A stretch of 64,000 nucleotides of DNA, from contig NZ_JACCFQ010000001.1 in the NCBI RefSeq assembly GCF_013410215.1, forward strand, positions 2,666,001 to 2,730,000. The letters are read 5' to 3'. The stretch comes from Nesterenkonia sandarakina. GTDB lineage: Bacteria > Actinomycetota > Actinomycetes > Actinomycetales > Micrococcaceae. This document shows, piece by piece, positions 19,604-27,540 of the stretch (its first letter is position 1; every line of letters starts with the position of its first letter). The position numbers and the translations under genes were made by a program. The notes under the pieces were generated by a model. It made no database searches. It saw nothing but the letters and a program-made list of their open reading frames with translations, and was not told the DNA's origin.

Positions 19604-19850
19604 CGTCCTGCTGTGGTGCTGAGCAATGGTCTGACGCACTCACAAGGACGCCTGCCGGGCGCGGTACCACCTTGCTTGCCCTGCCGAGGACTCCCCTGCC
19701 CCGCGAACGAGGTGGGGACCCGCCGTCGGGCCGCTCCATGACTGCTGTGACGGGCTTACCCGTCCGGCTCTACTGAGGCCTGCCAGCGGATGCCGCAAGG
19801 CCTGTTCTTCCGGAAGCTCACCGGTGATGGCCGGGTCAAAGCTGCTGGGG
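19604..19850 (-). promoter_or_regulatory. Translational T-box riboswitch controlling ileS
   Basis: The minus strand carries the T-box consensus AAGGTGGTACCGCG at 19660-19673. Upstream, a short Stem I contains ACCCGGCCATCACCGGTGAG, whose loop offers ATC, the isoleucine codon, as specifier. Downstream, GGCGTCCTT at 19644-19652 can pair with the ileS ribosome site AGGACG at 19604-19609. This is the arrangement known for actinobacterial ileS T-boxes: uncharged tRNA-Ile stabilises the antisequestrator and frees the ribosome site, while charged tRNA leaves it masked. TAGACT at 19854-19859 may be the -10 element. The 5' boundary is approximate. Confidence 0.9.
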
Positions 19851-19859
19851 ACAGTCTAC

Positions 19860-20264
19860 TGGGTCCTGGCTCGAGGAGCCATCCACGCGCCATCCGGGGC
19901 GCGCACCACTGCCACCTGCCCGACCCGGGCTGGAAATTCCCGTGTGTTACGGTCTACTGCTTGTGGCCGGGTTCACCCCGAGGCAAGACCCCCTGCGAGC
20001 CAGATGTCATGAAAGACCGCAGGTCATCAGGGGTGCTGCCCGGCTGGCACGAGGGGACCGTGCGGGGACACCGCCCTGCGCCGCCTGCAAAGCTCCGCCG
20101 AGGCTGACGCGTCAGCCCGCGTATATGAGCCGCACGTGCGGCCCCGGTCCATCGCAGCACCACGCAGCGTCGCCACGACGCCTGGTCTGCCCGCGCCCTG
20201 AGAAGCACGCGCCCTGAGATGCCTGCAGCGAGAACACTGATACTCAACGAGGGGAACACAGAAC
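19860..20264. other. Long intergenic region with two palindromes before the symporter
   Basis: No convincing gene lies between the ileS T-box promoter and the symporter start. The stretch holds two perfect palindromes, at 20102-20117 and 20129-20142, described separately, and a small GGCTC/GAGCC hairpin near 19868-19880. Short open frames here lack ribosome sites and normal composition. It should contain the divergent promoters of ileS and the symporter. Confidence 0.5.
20102..20142. promoter_or_regulatory. Pair of perfect palindromes, candidate operators for the symporter
   Basis: GGCTGACGCGTCAGCC at 20102-20117 is a perfect 16-base palindrome. Eleven bases later GCCGCACGTGCGGC at 20129-20142 is a perfect 14-base palindrome. 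Both lie 120-160 bases before the symporter start, where a dimeric regulator could act. No regulator gene is adjacent, so the binding protein is unknown. Confidence 0.4.
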
Positions 20265-22004
20265 GTGAACGAAGCTAGCGCAGTCCAGTTCAGCGCCATC
20301 ACGGTGGTGCTGCTGCTGGTGGCCTTCTACGGAGGCACCTATCTGATCTCGCATCGGATCAGGAAGAAGAAGGAGAACGCCGACGCCTACATGACGGCGG
20401 GGAACAAGATCGGTTTCGGGATCTCGGCGGCGTCGATGACCGCCACCTGGATCTGGGCCTCCTCGATGTACGCCTCCGCGGAGGCCGGCTACACCTACGG
20501 GATCTCCGGGCCCATCCACTACGGGCTCTGGGGCGCGCTGATGATCTTGTTCATCTACCCCTTCGGCAAGCGCATCCGGGCGGTGGCGCCTCAGGCGCAC
20601 AGCATCGCCGAGGTGATGTACGCCCGGCACGGCCGCTCCAGCCAGCTGATGCTCGCCGGCTCCAATGTGGTGGGCAGCCTGATCTCGCTGATGTCGAACT
20701 TCATCGCCGGCGGGGTGCTGATCGCGATGCTCTCCCCGTTCACCTTCATCCAGGGCGTGCTCACCGTGGCCGCCGGGGTGCTGCTCTACACGCTGTGGTC
20801 CGGCTTCCGCGCCTCGGTGCTCACCGACTTCATCCAGGTCATGGCGATGTTCGCAGCGGTGGCAGTGATCATCCCGTTCATCTTCATCGCCGCAGACTTC
20901 CCCTCCGCCTTCGAGACCGGGGCGCAGAACCTCTCCGCCGAGCAGCAGAGCTTCTTCTCGTCCGAGGCGTTCCTGAACCAGGGCGCCCCCTACATCGCGG
21001 CGGTGCTGGCCTACGCCGTCGGCAACCAGACCATCGCGCAGCGGCTGTTCGCCGTGCGCAAGGACCTGATCAAGCCGACCTTCATCACCGCGACCATCGG
21101 CTATGGCGCGATGGTCATCGGGGTGGGCATGTTCGGCGTGCTCGCGCTCTACCTGGGCTTCGAACCCACCGACGGCGACGCCAACAACATCATCCCGGAG
21201 ATGGCGGCCAGCTACCTGCCCGCGGTGCTGCTGGCGGTGTTCTTCGTGATGATCATCGGCGCGCTGTCCTCCACCGCAGACTCGGACCTGGCCGCGATGT
21301 CTTCGATCATGATGGCCGACGTCTACGGACAGAACGTGGCCGGCAAGGGCCGAGCCAACCCGAGGACCATGCTGCTGGTGGGCCGGGTGACCATGCTGCT
21401 GGCCACCGCGGCGGCGGTCAGCTTCGCGAGCCTGCAGCTGAGCATCCTGGACCTGCTGGTCTTCGTCGGCGCACTCTGGGGCGCACTGGTGTTCCCCGTG
21501 CTGGCCAGCTTCTACTGGAAGAAGGTCACCAATAAGGCGTTCACAGTCTCGGTGCTCGCCGCGCTGGCCTGCTTCGTGCCGGTGCGCTTCGAGTGGTTCC
21601 CGCTCTCCGGGGCGCTCGGGATCCTGGTGGATCTGCTCTCCGTGACCGGGATCGCCGTGATCCTGGGTCTGATGTGCTTCGGCTTCTTCGGGATCAAGGT
21701 CGCAAAGGTCGTGGCGGTGATCGCCGGCGTGGTCTCGGCGCCCTTCGTGATCGGCTTCCTGCACGACTACGCCACCCTCAGCGCCTCGCTGGTGGCCTAC
21801 GCGGTGAGCACCGTGGTCTGCTGGGCGATGTCGGTGCGCGGCACCGCAGAGTTCGACTTCGCGCTGATCGCCCAGCGCACCGGCAACTTCGACGACGACG
21901 GCGCCGCCCCCGGCACCGCGACCGGTGCTGCCGCTGACGCCGACGCCCCCGGTGCAGCCAATCCTGAGAACTATGACACGACGACTGTGGGAGACACCCG
22001 ATGA
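20265..22004 (+). CDS. Sodium:solute symporter family transporter
   Basis: This 579-residue membrane protein has about 13-14 transmembrane helices and the features of the SSS family: NADAYMTAGNKIGFGISAAS after helix 1, the TATWIWASSMYASAEAGY segment of helices 2-3, and ALSSTADSDLAAMSS, whose serines form the second sodium site in LeuT-fold symporters. The closest subfamily by eye is the urea/polyamine (DUR3-like) branch, but substrate is not readable. The C-terminal 40 residues are Ala/Asp/Gly-rich and cytoplasmic. The start is GTG with GAGGGG about ten bases before it. Its stop overlaps the next small gene by ATGA. Confidence 0.9.
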   Translation: MNEASAVQFSAITVVLLLVAFYGGTYLISHRIRKKKENADAYMTAGNKIGFGISAASMTATWIWASSMYASAEAGYTYGISGPIHYGLWGALMILFIYPFGKRIRAVAPQAHSIAEVMYARHGRSSQLMLAGSNVVGSLISLMSNFIAGGVLIAMLSPFTFIQGVLTVAAGVLLYTLWSGFRASVLTDFIQVMAMFAAVAVIIPFIFIAADFPSAFETGAQNLSAEQQSFFSSEAFLNQGAPYIAAVLAYAVGNQTIAQRLFAVRKDLIKPTFITATIGYGAMVIGVGMFGVLALYLGFEPTDGDANNIIPEMAASYLPAVLLAVFFVMIIGALSSTADSDLAAMSSIMMADVYGQNVAGKGRANPRTMLLVGRVTMLLATAAAVSFASLQLSILDLLVFVGALWGALVFPVLASFYWKKVTNKAFTVSVLAALACFVPVRFEWFPLSGALGILVDLLSVTGIAVILGLMCFGFFGIKVAKVVAVIAGVVSAPFVIGFLHDYATLSASLVAYAVSTVVCWAMSVRGTAEFDFALIAQRTGNFDDDGAAPGTATGAAADADAPGAANPENYDTTTVGDTR

Positions 22005-22132
22005 GCACCCTTGCGCTGACCCTGTACACCCTGATGTGGCCGATGATCGTGCTGGTCGTGATGGGCGTGATCGGCTACGCCTTCTTCACCGACTTCAAGG
22101 AGGCCCGCAGGTCCGGGAAGGACATCATCTGA
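22001..22132 (+). CDS. 43-residue membrane partner of the symporter
   Basis: This small gene starts inside the symporter stop codon (ATGA overlap). It encodes 43 residues: MSTLALTLYTLMWP, one hydrophobic helix (MIVLVVMGVIGYAFFTDF), and a short basic tail ending SGKDII. It resembles the small one-helix proteins annotated as putative transporter small subunits beside SSS symporters. Translational coupling and position suggest it binds or stabilises the symporter, but this has not been shown here. It is easily missed because of its size. Confidence 0.8.
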   Translation: MSTLALTLYTLMWPMIVLVVMGVIGYAFFTDFKEARRSGKDII

Positions 22133-22145
22133 GACCAGACAGGCT

Positions 22146-22175
22146 GGTCACCGGGGCTGTCCGGCCCCGGTGACC
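22146..22175 (+). terminator. Hairpin after the symporter operon
   Basis: GGTCACCGGGGC and GCCCCGGTGACC form a perfect 12-base-pair stem around the loop TGTCCG, 13 bases after the small-subunit stop. There is no long T-tract. Confidence 0.6.
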
Positions 22176-22180
22176 CCGCT

Positions 22181-22188
22181 ATAGGCTG
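22181..22188 (+). promoter_or_regulatory. Candidate -10 element for the mgtC-like gene
   Basis: TATAGGCT lies about 26 bases before the GTG start of the MgtC-like gene and just after the terminator hairpin. It fits an extended -10 element, and no -35 is evident. Confidence 0.4.
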
Positions 22189-22213
22189 ATCGGGCAGCCC
22201 GAGAGGAGCCCCG

Positions 22214-22921
22214 GTGAGCATCGACGTCTGGCCCGAGACGGCCCCGACCCAGATCCTGCTTCTGACGCTGGCGTTCGTGTTCTCGGCGGCCATCGGGATC
22301 GAGCGCGACATCCGGCAGAAGTCCGCTGGTGCGCGCACCCACATCCTGGTCGGCATGGGCTCAGCGTTGTTCACCCTGGTCTCCGCCTATGGGTTCTCGC
22401 ATCTGATCGGTGGGGATGTCGTCCTGGACCCGTCACGGATCGCCGCGCAGATCGTCAGCGGGATCGGCTTCATCGGCGCCGGTGTGATCTTCGTGCGGCA
22501 GAACGCCGTCTCCGGACTGACCACCGCCGCCTCGATCTGGGTGACTGCCGCCGTGGGGATGGCCTGCGGTGCGGGGATGCCGCTGCTGGCCGGGCTGACA
22601 GTGGTGTTCTACATGCTCTCCGTCACCCTGGTGACGACGCTGGTGCGTCGACTCCCCCGCCGGGATCGCACGGAACGCTATGTGGTGCGCTACGCCGACG
22701 GTCGCGGGATCCTGCGTGAGATCCTCGGGGCCGCCTCGCAGCTGGGATATGAGACCCGCCTGGTGCGCACCCGGCGGATCGAACGCGCCGAGGGCTTCGC
22801 GGTGGACGCCACCATGATCTTCACCCGCACCCAGCGCGTGGGCCGCGAGCAGCTCTTCGAGGCGCTGCAGGAGCTCGACGGCGTCGTGGAGGTGCACACC
22901 GTCACCGTGGAGAACGACTGA
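22214..22921 (+). CDS. MgtC/SapB family membrane protein
   Basis: This 235-residue protein has the MgtC-type N-terminal membrane domain, with four to five helices within about residues 10-140. The signature AIGIERDIRQKSAGARTHILV lies near 25-45 and GIGFIGAGVIFVRQNAVSGLTTAASIW near 85-110. The C-terminal 90 residues are a soluble ACT-like domain (MIFTRTQRVGREQLFEALQEL, VVEVHTV). MgtC proteins are linked to magnesium limitation and control of F-type ATPase in pathogens; in this class of organism the role is not established. The GTG start has AGGAG at suitable spacing. It converges on valS. Confidence 0.9.
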   Translation: MSIDVWPETAPTQILLLTLAFVFSAAIGIERDIRQKSAGARTHILVGMGSALFTLVSAYGFSHLIGGDVVLDPSRIAAQIVSGIGFIGAGVIFVRQNAVSGLTTAASIWVTAAVGMACGAGMPLLAGLTVVFYMLSVTLVTTLVRRLPRRDRTERYVVRYADGRGILREILGAASQLGYETRLVRTRRIERAEGFAVDATMIFTRTQRVGREQLFEALQELDGVVEVHTVTVEND

Positions 22922-22968
22922 GGGATCCGGTCCCGCCGCTGATCCACAAGTCGTCGAGCGTGTCCAGA

Positions 22969-23014
22969 GAATCGTAGAGCTGCAGCCCGAGGATCGGCTG
23001 CAGCTCTACGATTC
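22969..23014. terminator. Perfect 19-bp hairpin between convergent mgtC-like gene and valS
   Basis: The arms at 22969-22987 and 22996-23014 are perfectly complementary over 19 bases (GAATCGTAGAGCTGCAGCC) around an eight-base loop. It is the only sizeable structure between two convergent genes and probably terminates transcription from both sides. Confidence 0.75.
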
Positions 23015-23034
23015 ATCGGCGGGCGCGGGGAGGG

Positions 23035-25731
23035 TCAGACCTGGGCGGGCTGTTCCTCCTCGGCGAGCTGCACCTCGGTGACCAGCACCGCCTGGGTCCC
23101 GTCGGTCTGCGCCACGAGTTCCAGGGCGCGGGACCGGGTGGCAGCCTGCACATCGGCGATGGCCGCATCGATGTGGGCCAGGGTCGCCTCGGGCGCGGAG
23201 ATCGTGGCGGTGAGCACCTCGGTGCGCTGTTTGACCTTCGCCTCGGACTTGACCTTGCGCAGACCCGAGAGGACCTGAGCCAACGAGTCCAGCATGCCGG
23301 CCGAGCCCTGCACAGACTCCAACCCGGCGGTGGACGGCCACTGGGTCGAGTGCACCGAGCCGTCGCGCCACCAGCGCCAGACCTCGTCGGTGACGAAGGG
23401 CAGCACCGGGGCGAAGAGCCGCAGCAGGGAGTCCAGGGTGGTCGCCAGGGCGGCGAGCACCGAGTCCTGCGCCTGTTCGCCGCGGGTCCCGTAGGCGCGG
23501 TCCTTGACCAGTTCCACGTAATCATCGGTGAAGGACCAGAAGAAAGACTCCACCAGCTGCAGCGCCCGAGCGTAGTCGTAGTCCGCGAAGTGCTTGGTGG
23601 CCTGGTCCACCACGGTGCGCAGCTCGGCGATCAGGGCGCGGTCCAGGGCTTCGGTGAGGACCTCGGCTCCGGCGTCGTCGGTGATGATGTGGGCCTCGGT
23701 CACGCCCAGGTTCAGCGCGAACTTCGAGGCGTTGAGCAGCTTGATCGCCAGGCGGCGCCCGATCTTCATCTGCGCCACCTCGTAGGCGGTGTCCGCGCCC
23801 AGCTTGGCCGAGGCCGCCCAGTAGCGCACCGCGTCGGAGCCGAACTGCTCCAGCGGCTCGGTGGGCACGACCACGTTGCCCTTGGACTTGGACATCTTCT
23901 TCCGGTCCGGGTCCAGGATCCAGCCGGAGATCGCAGTGTTGGTCCAGGGCACGGAATCGTTGAGTGAGTTCGCGCGCACCGCGGAGGCGAAGAGCCAGGT
24001 CCGGATGATGTCATGGCCCTGCGGACGCAGGTCGAAGGGGAAGACCTTGTTGAAGAAGTCGTTGTCCTTCTCCCAGCGGCCTGCGATGTGCGGGGTGATC
24101 GCCGAGGTGGCCCAGGTGTCCAGGACGTCGGACTCACCGATGAAGCCTCCGGCCGCCCCACGCTGGGACTCCTGGAATCCGGCGGGGACCTCCGAGGCGG
24201 GATCCACCGGCAGCAGCGCCTCATCAGGGAGCAGCGGGTTGTCGTAGTCCGGTTCGGCGTCGGCGTTCAGCGGGTACCAGACCGGGATCGGCACGCCGAA
24301 GAAGCGCTGCCGGGAGACCAGCCAGTCCCCGTTGAGGCCCTCCACCCAGTTCTCATAGCGGGACCGCATGAAGCTCGGGTGCCAGGAGATCTCCTTGCCG
24401 CGGGCGATCATCTTCTCCCGGCGTGCCGCGTCGCGCCCACCGTTGCGGATGTACCACTGCCGGGAGGTGACCACCTCGAGGGGCTTGTCGCCCTTCTCGT
24501 AGAAGTGCACCGCGTGCATGATCTTCTTCGGCTCGCCCTCGAGCAGCTCCGCGGCCGCGAGCAGCTCCACCACGGCCTCCTTGGCGGAATGCACGGTCTT
24601 GCCGGCGAGCTGGTCGTAGTTGGCCTGTCCCTGCGCAGACCTGATCCACTCCGGGGTCTCCCGGGAGAACCGCCCGTCACGCCCGATCAGCGCGCGGGTG
24701 GGCAGCTGCAGCTCACGCCACCAGGTCACATCGGTCATGTCACCGAAGGTGCAGATCATCGCCGCGCCGGAGCCCTTGTCCGGCTGCGCGAGTCCGTGCG
24801 CCTTGACCTCGACCTCGACGTCGAAGAGCGGGGAGATCACGGTCTTGCCGAAGAGGTGCTGGTAGCGCTCGTCCTCGGGGTGTGCGACCAGCGCCACGCA
24901 GGAGGGCAGCAGCTCAGGTCGGGTGGTCTCGATGAAGACCTGCTCCCCGGTGTCCTTCACGGTGAACGGGTACCGGTGGTACGCCCCGGGGTGCTCCTTG
25001 GCCTCGAGCTCGGCCTGCGCCACGGCGGTGCGGAAGGTGATGTCCCACAGGGTCGGGGCCTGCGCGGTGTAGGCGTTTCCGGCGTGAATGTCGCGCAGGA
25101 AGGCTCGCTGGGAGGCGGCGCGGGAATCGTCGTCGATGGTCCGGTAGGTCTGGCGCCAGTCCACCGAGAGGCCGAGCCGGGAGAAGAGGTCCTCGAAGAC
25201 CTTCTCGTCCTGGACGGTCAGGGTCTCGCAGAGTTCGATGAAGTTCGCCCGGCTGATCGCGTCCCAGTCCCGCTGGTTCTTCGCCGGCTTCTCCGGCGGG
25301 GTGTAGTCGGGATCGTAGGGCTGGGCGGGGTCGCAGCGCACCCCGTAGTAGTTCTGCACCCTGCGCTCAGTGGGCAGGCCGTTGTCGTCCCAGCCCAGCG
25401 GGTAGAACACGTTCTTCCCGGTCATCCGCATGAAGCGTGCCATGACATCGGTCTGCGTGTAGGAGAACATGTGGCCCACGTGCAGGGACCCGGAGGCAGT
25501 GGGCGGCGGGGTGTCGATGGAGTACACCTCGGCGCGCTCGGTGTCCTCGTCGAAGTGGTAGATCTCCTCAGCCTGCCAGGCGGTGTGGAGCTTCTCCTCG
25601 AGGCCCTCCAGCGCCGGACGGTCCGGGACCACCGGGGTCTTCGGCGCGGTGGTGCCGTGGGAGGAGTCTGCGGAAAGGGTCTCGGTGGCGGGCGCGTCTG
25701 TGCCCGGGGTCTGATCAGCCATGCTGGTCAT
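23035..25731 (-). CDS. valS: Valyl-tRNA synthetase
   Basis: This 898-residue class I synthetase charges tRNA-Val. The HIGH motif is SGSLHVGHMFSYTQTD near residue 84, and KMSKS is in RKKMSKSKGNVV near 612. The editing domain lies between, and a C-terminal helical region (LSGLRKVKSEAKVKQR) ends the protein. It lacks most of the long C-terminal coiled-coil arm of E. coli ValRS, as in other proteins of the actinobacterial type. The first 40 residues are a Thr/Ala/Pro-rich extension. ATGs at 25731 and 25722 are both possible starts; neither has a strong ribosome site. No T-box was found upstream. Confidence 0.96.
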   Translation of the reverse strand: MTSMADQTPGTDAPATETLSADSSHGTTAPKTPVVPDRPALEGLEEKLHTAWQAEEIYHFDEDTERAEVYSIDTPPPTASGSLHVGHMFSYTQTDVMARFMRMTGKNVFYPLGWDDNGLPTERRVQNYYGVRCDPAQPYDPDYTPPEKPAKNQRDWDAISRANFIELCETLTVQDEKVFEDLFSRLGLSVDWRQTYRTIDDDSRAASQRAFLRDIHAGNAYTAQAPTLWDITFRTAVAQAELEAKEHPGAYHRYPFTVKDTGEQVFIETTRPELLPSCVALVAHPEDERYQHLFGKTVISPLFDVEVEVKAHGLAQPDKGSGAAMICTFGDMTDVTWWRELQLPTRALIGRDGRFSRETPEWIRSAQGQANYDQLAGKTVHSAKEAVVELLAAAELLEGEPKKIMHAVHFYEKGDKPLEVVTSRQWYIRNGGRDAARREKMIARGKEISWHPSFMRSRYENWVEGLNGDWLVSRQRFFGVPIPVWYPLNADAEPDYDNPLLPDEALLPVDPASEVPAGFQESQRGAAGGFIGESDVLDTWATSAITPHIAGRWEKDNDFFNKVFPFDLRPQGHDIIRTWLFASAVRANSLNDSVPWTNTAISGWILDPDRKKMSKSKGNVVVPTEPLEQFGSDAVRYWAASAKLGADTAYEVAQMKIGRRLAIKLLNASKFALNLGVTEAHIITDDAGAEVLTEALDRALIAELRTVVDQATKHFADYDYARALQLVESFFWSFTDDYVELVKDRAYGTRGEQAQDSVLAALATTLDSLLRLFAPVLPFVTDEVWRWWRDGSVHSTQWPSTAGLESVQGSAGMLDSLAQVLSGLRKVKSEAKVKQRTEVLTATISAPEATLAHIDAAIADVQAATRSRALELVAQTDGTQAVLVTEVQLAEEEQPAQV

Positions 25732-25791
25732 TCTCTCACGACGGAAGTGTCACATATTGAACCCCCGGTTCTCTGCAGAGACCGTGCTCAC

Positions 25792-25797
25792 TAGGCT
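25792..25797 (+). promoter_or_regulatory. Candidate -10 element, leaderless start of the SDR gene
   Basis: TAGGCT ends six bases before the ATG at 25804, with only GAGCCC between and no ribosome site. This fits transcription beginning at the start codon. Confidence 0.45.
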
Positions 25798-25803
25798 GAG
25801 CCC

Positions 25804-26568
25804 ATGATTCAGACTGATGTCTCCCCCCGCAGCGCCTTGGTCACCGGCGCCTCCTCCGGGATCGGCGCGGCCACTGCGCACCGTCTCACCACCGAGGGGT
25901 GGCGGGTCTTCGCCGTCGCCCGGCGTGCCGAGAAGCTCGAGAGCCTCGCCGAGCAGGAGGGGATCATTCCGATCATCTGTGACGTCACCGATCCCGAGCA
26001 GGTCGCCGCGGCCCTGGAGGAGGTCACTGCGGCCGGCGGCATCGACACGTTGATCAACAACGCCGGCGGGGCACTGGGGATAGACCCGGTGGCCGAGGGC
26101 AGGCCCGAGGACTGGCGCTGGATGTATGAGGTCAATGTGCTCGGCGCGCTGAACATGATCCAGGCGTTCATCCCGATGCTGCGCGCCCACGGCGAGGGCA
26201 CGATCCTCACCGTGACCTCCACCGCCGCCATCACCGCCTATGAGGGCGGGGCGGGGTACAACGCGGCGAAGTTCGGCGAGCACGCGCTCACCGGGGCGCT
26301 GCGCCTGGAGGAGGCCGAGCACAACATCCGCGTGATCGAGGTGCTGCCCGGCATGGTCGCCACCGAGGAGTTCACCGCCAAGCGGCTGCGCGGAGACGTC
26401 GCGGCGGCCCAGGCGGTCTACCGCGGGGTCAAGCGGCCGCTGCTGGCCGAGGACATCGCCGAGGTGATCGCCGGCGCGGTCACGCTGCCCCACCACGTGA
26501 ACCTCGACCAGGTGGTGGTCCGCCCGGTGGCCCAGGCCGCCCAGCACAAGGTGATCCGCGAAGAGTGA
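25804..26568 (+). CDS. Short-chain dehydrogenase/reductase
   Basis: This 254-residue classical SDR has the cofactor loop VTGASSGIGAAT at residues 14-25, ICDVTDPEQ after the third strand, the structural NNAGG near 88, and the catalytic Tyr and Lys in GYNAAKFGEHAL near 155-160, with Ser in the preceding TSTAAITA strand. RRAEKL after the second strand suggests NADP preference. It belongs to the YdfG-like group acting on 3-hydroxy acids or similar small alcohols; the real substrate is unknown. It is divergent from valS and lacks a ribosome site, so a leaderless transcript is likely. Confidence 0.88.
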   Translation: MIQTDVSPRSALVTGASSGIGAATAHRLTTEGWRVFAVARRAEKLESLAEQEGIIPIICDVTDPEQVAAALEEVTAAGGIDTLINNAGGALGIDPVAEGRPEDWRWMYEVNVLGALNMIQAFIPMLRAHGEGTILTVTSTAAITAYEGGAGYNAAKFGEHALTGALRLEEAEHNIRVIEVLPGMVATEEFTAKRLRGDVAAAQAVYRGVKRPLLAEDIAEVIAGAVTLPHHVNLDQVVVRPVAQAAQHKVIREE

Positions 26569-26604
26569 TCACTCCCCCGGCCTGAGCCCACCAGAACCGA
26601 CGAC

Positions 26605-26640
26605 GACGCCGGCGCGAGCCTCTGAGCCCGCGCCGGCGTC
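26605..26640. terminator. Hairpin between convergent SDR and DsbA-like genes
   Basis: GACGCCGGCGCG and CGCGCCGGCGTC form a perfect 12-base-pair stem around a 12-base loop (26617-26628). It lies between convergent genes and probably serves both. Confidence 0.65.
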
Positions 26641-26688
26641 CTCGTATGGTGCCCTCTGCTGAGCTTCCTCGCAGACGGGAGGCGTGGA

Positions 26689-27291
26689 TCAGTCGAAGGC
26701 TGGGGACTCCGTGCGGGAGCGCTTGAGCTCGAAGAAGTACGGGAACTGGGCCAGGGCCACCGCGCCGTCGAAGACCACGCCGGCATCCTCGCCGCGCGGA
26801 ATCCGGGTTAGCACGGGCCCGAAGAACGCGGTGCCCTGGAAGGCCACGATCGGGGTGCCCACGTCCTGACCGACCAGGGAGATGCCCTTCTCGTGGGAGG
26901 CGCGCATCTCGGCGTCGTTCTTATCCGTCTTGGCCTCTGCCAGCAGGTCCTCGTCCAGGCCCACCGCGCGCAGTGCGCTGAGCGTGGCGGCTTCGAAGTC
27001 CTTGTTCCCGTTGTTGTGGATCTCGGTGCCTGCTGCGGTGTAGAACTCACCGACCTTGTCCTCGCCGTGCTTGAGTGCGACGGCGGTGGCGGTGCGGGCC
27101 GGGATCCAGCGGGAGAGCTGCTCGGGGTCCTCGGCCGGTGCGGGGTTCTTGTCCTCGTTGAGCACGCCGAGGCTCATCACGTTCCAGTGGACCTCGATGT
27201 CGCGGACCTTCTCGGCCTCCAAGATCCAGCGCGATGTCACCCAGGCGAAGGGGCACAGCGGGTCAAACCAGAAATCGACGCGTTCAGCCAT
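26689..27291 (-). CDS. Rv2466c-type mycothiol-linked oxidoreductase (DsbA fold), monothiol variant
   Basis: This 200-residue protein aligns along its length with the mycobacterial mycothiol-dependent nitroreductase Rv2466c. The opening VDFWFDPLCPFAWVTSRW and the closing FFGPVLTRIPRGE, then FPYFFELKRSRTE, are diagnostic, as is VGTPIVAFQG with the cis-proline. In Rv2466c the active site is CPWC; here it is CPFA, so only the first cysteine (residue 13) remains and the resolving cysteine is Ala. A monothiol mechanism with mycothiol is therefore likely. It stands upstream of mycothione reductase on the same strand, separated by 249 bases. GAGGAG precedes the ATG. Confidence 0.9.
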   Translation of the reverse strand: MAERVDFWFDPLCPFAWVTSRWILEAEKVRDIEVHWNVMSLGVLNEDKNPAPAEDPEQLSRWIPARTATAVALKHGEDKVGEFYTAAGTEIHNNGNKDFEAATLSALRAVGLDEDLLAEAKTDKNDAEMRASHEKGISLVGQDVGTPIVAFQGTAFFGPVLTRIPRGEDAGVVFDGAVALAQFPYFFELKRSRTESPAFD

Positions 27292-27540
27292 GAAGGGCTC
27301 CTCTCGGCGCGGGGCGCTCGGCCGCCGCGCACGGATCAGTGTTCGTTCGGATCAGCTGCGGCGCGCATCCGGAAGACGCCTGCCCCGCAGCTGGTGCTTC
27401 TCATCCTGCCAACCGGGTCCGCGCAGATTCCATTCCTGGCCCAGCCTGTGGGGACGCACCGCGTGGCCGTGCGGGCGGCACCCGCCGCGTTCGCCAGGCA
27501 GGTCAGGAGGCAGATCAGCAAGCAGATTGGACCGGCAGGG

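Noticed and set aside
20244-21764. Long open frame of about 506 codons on the minus strand opposite the symporter gene
   Set aside because: It is a GC-rich shadow: the translation is His/Gln/Asp/Arg-rich without domains, whereas the plus strand encodes a clear membrane transporter.
25732-25803. T-box before valS
   Set aside because: Only 72 bases separate valS from the divergent gene, and the GGTGGTACC core is absent.
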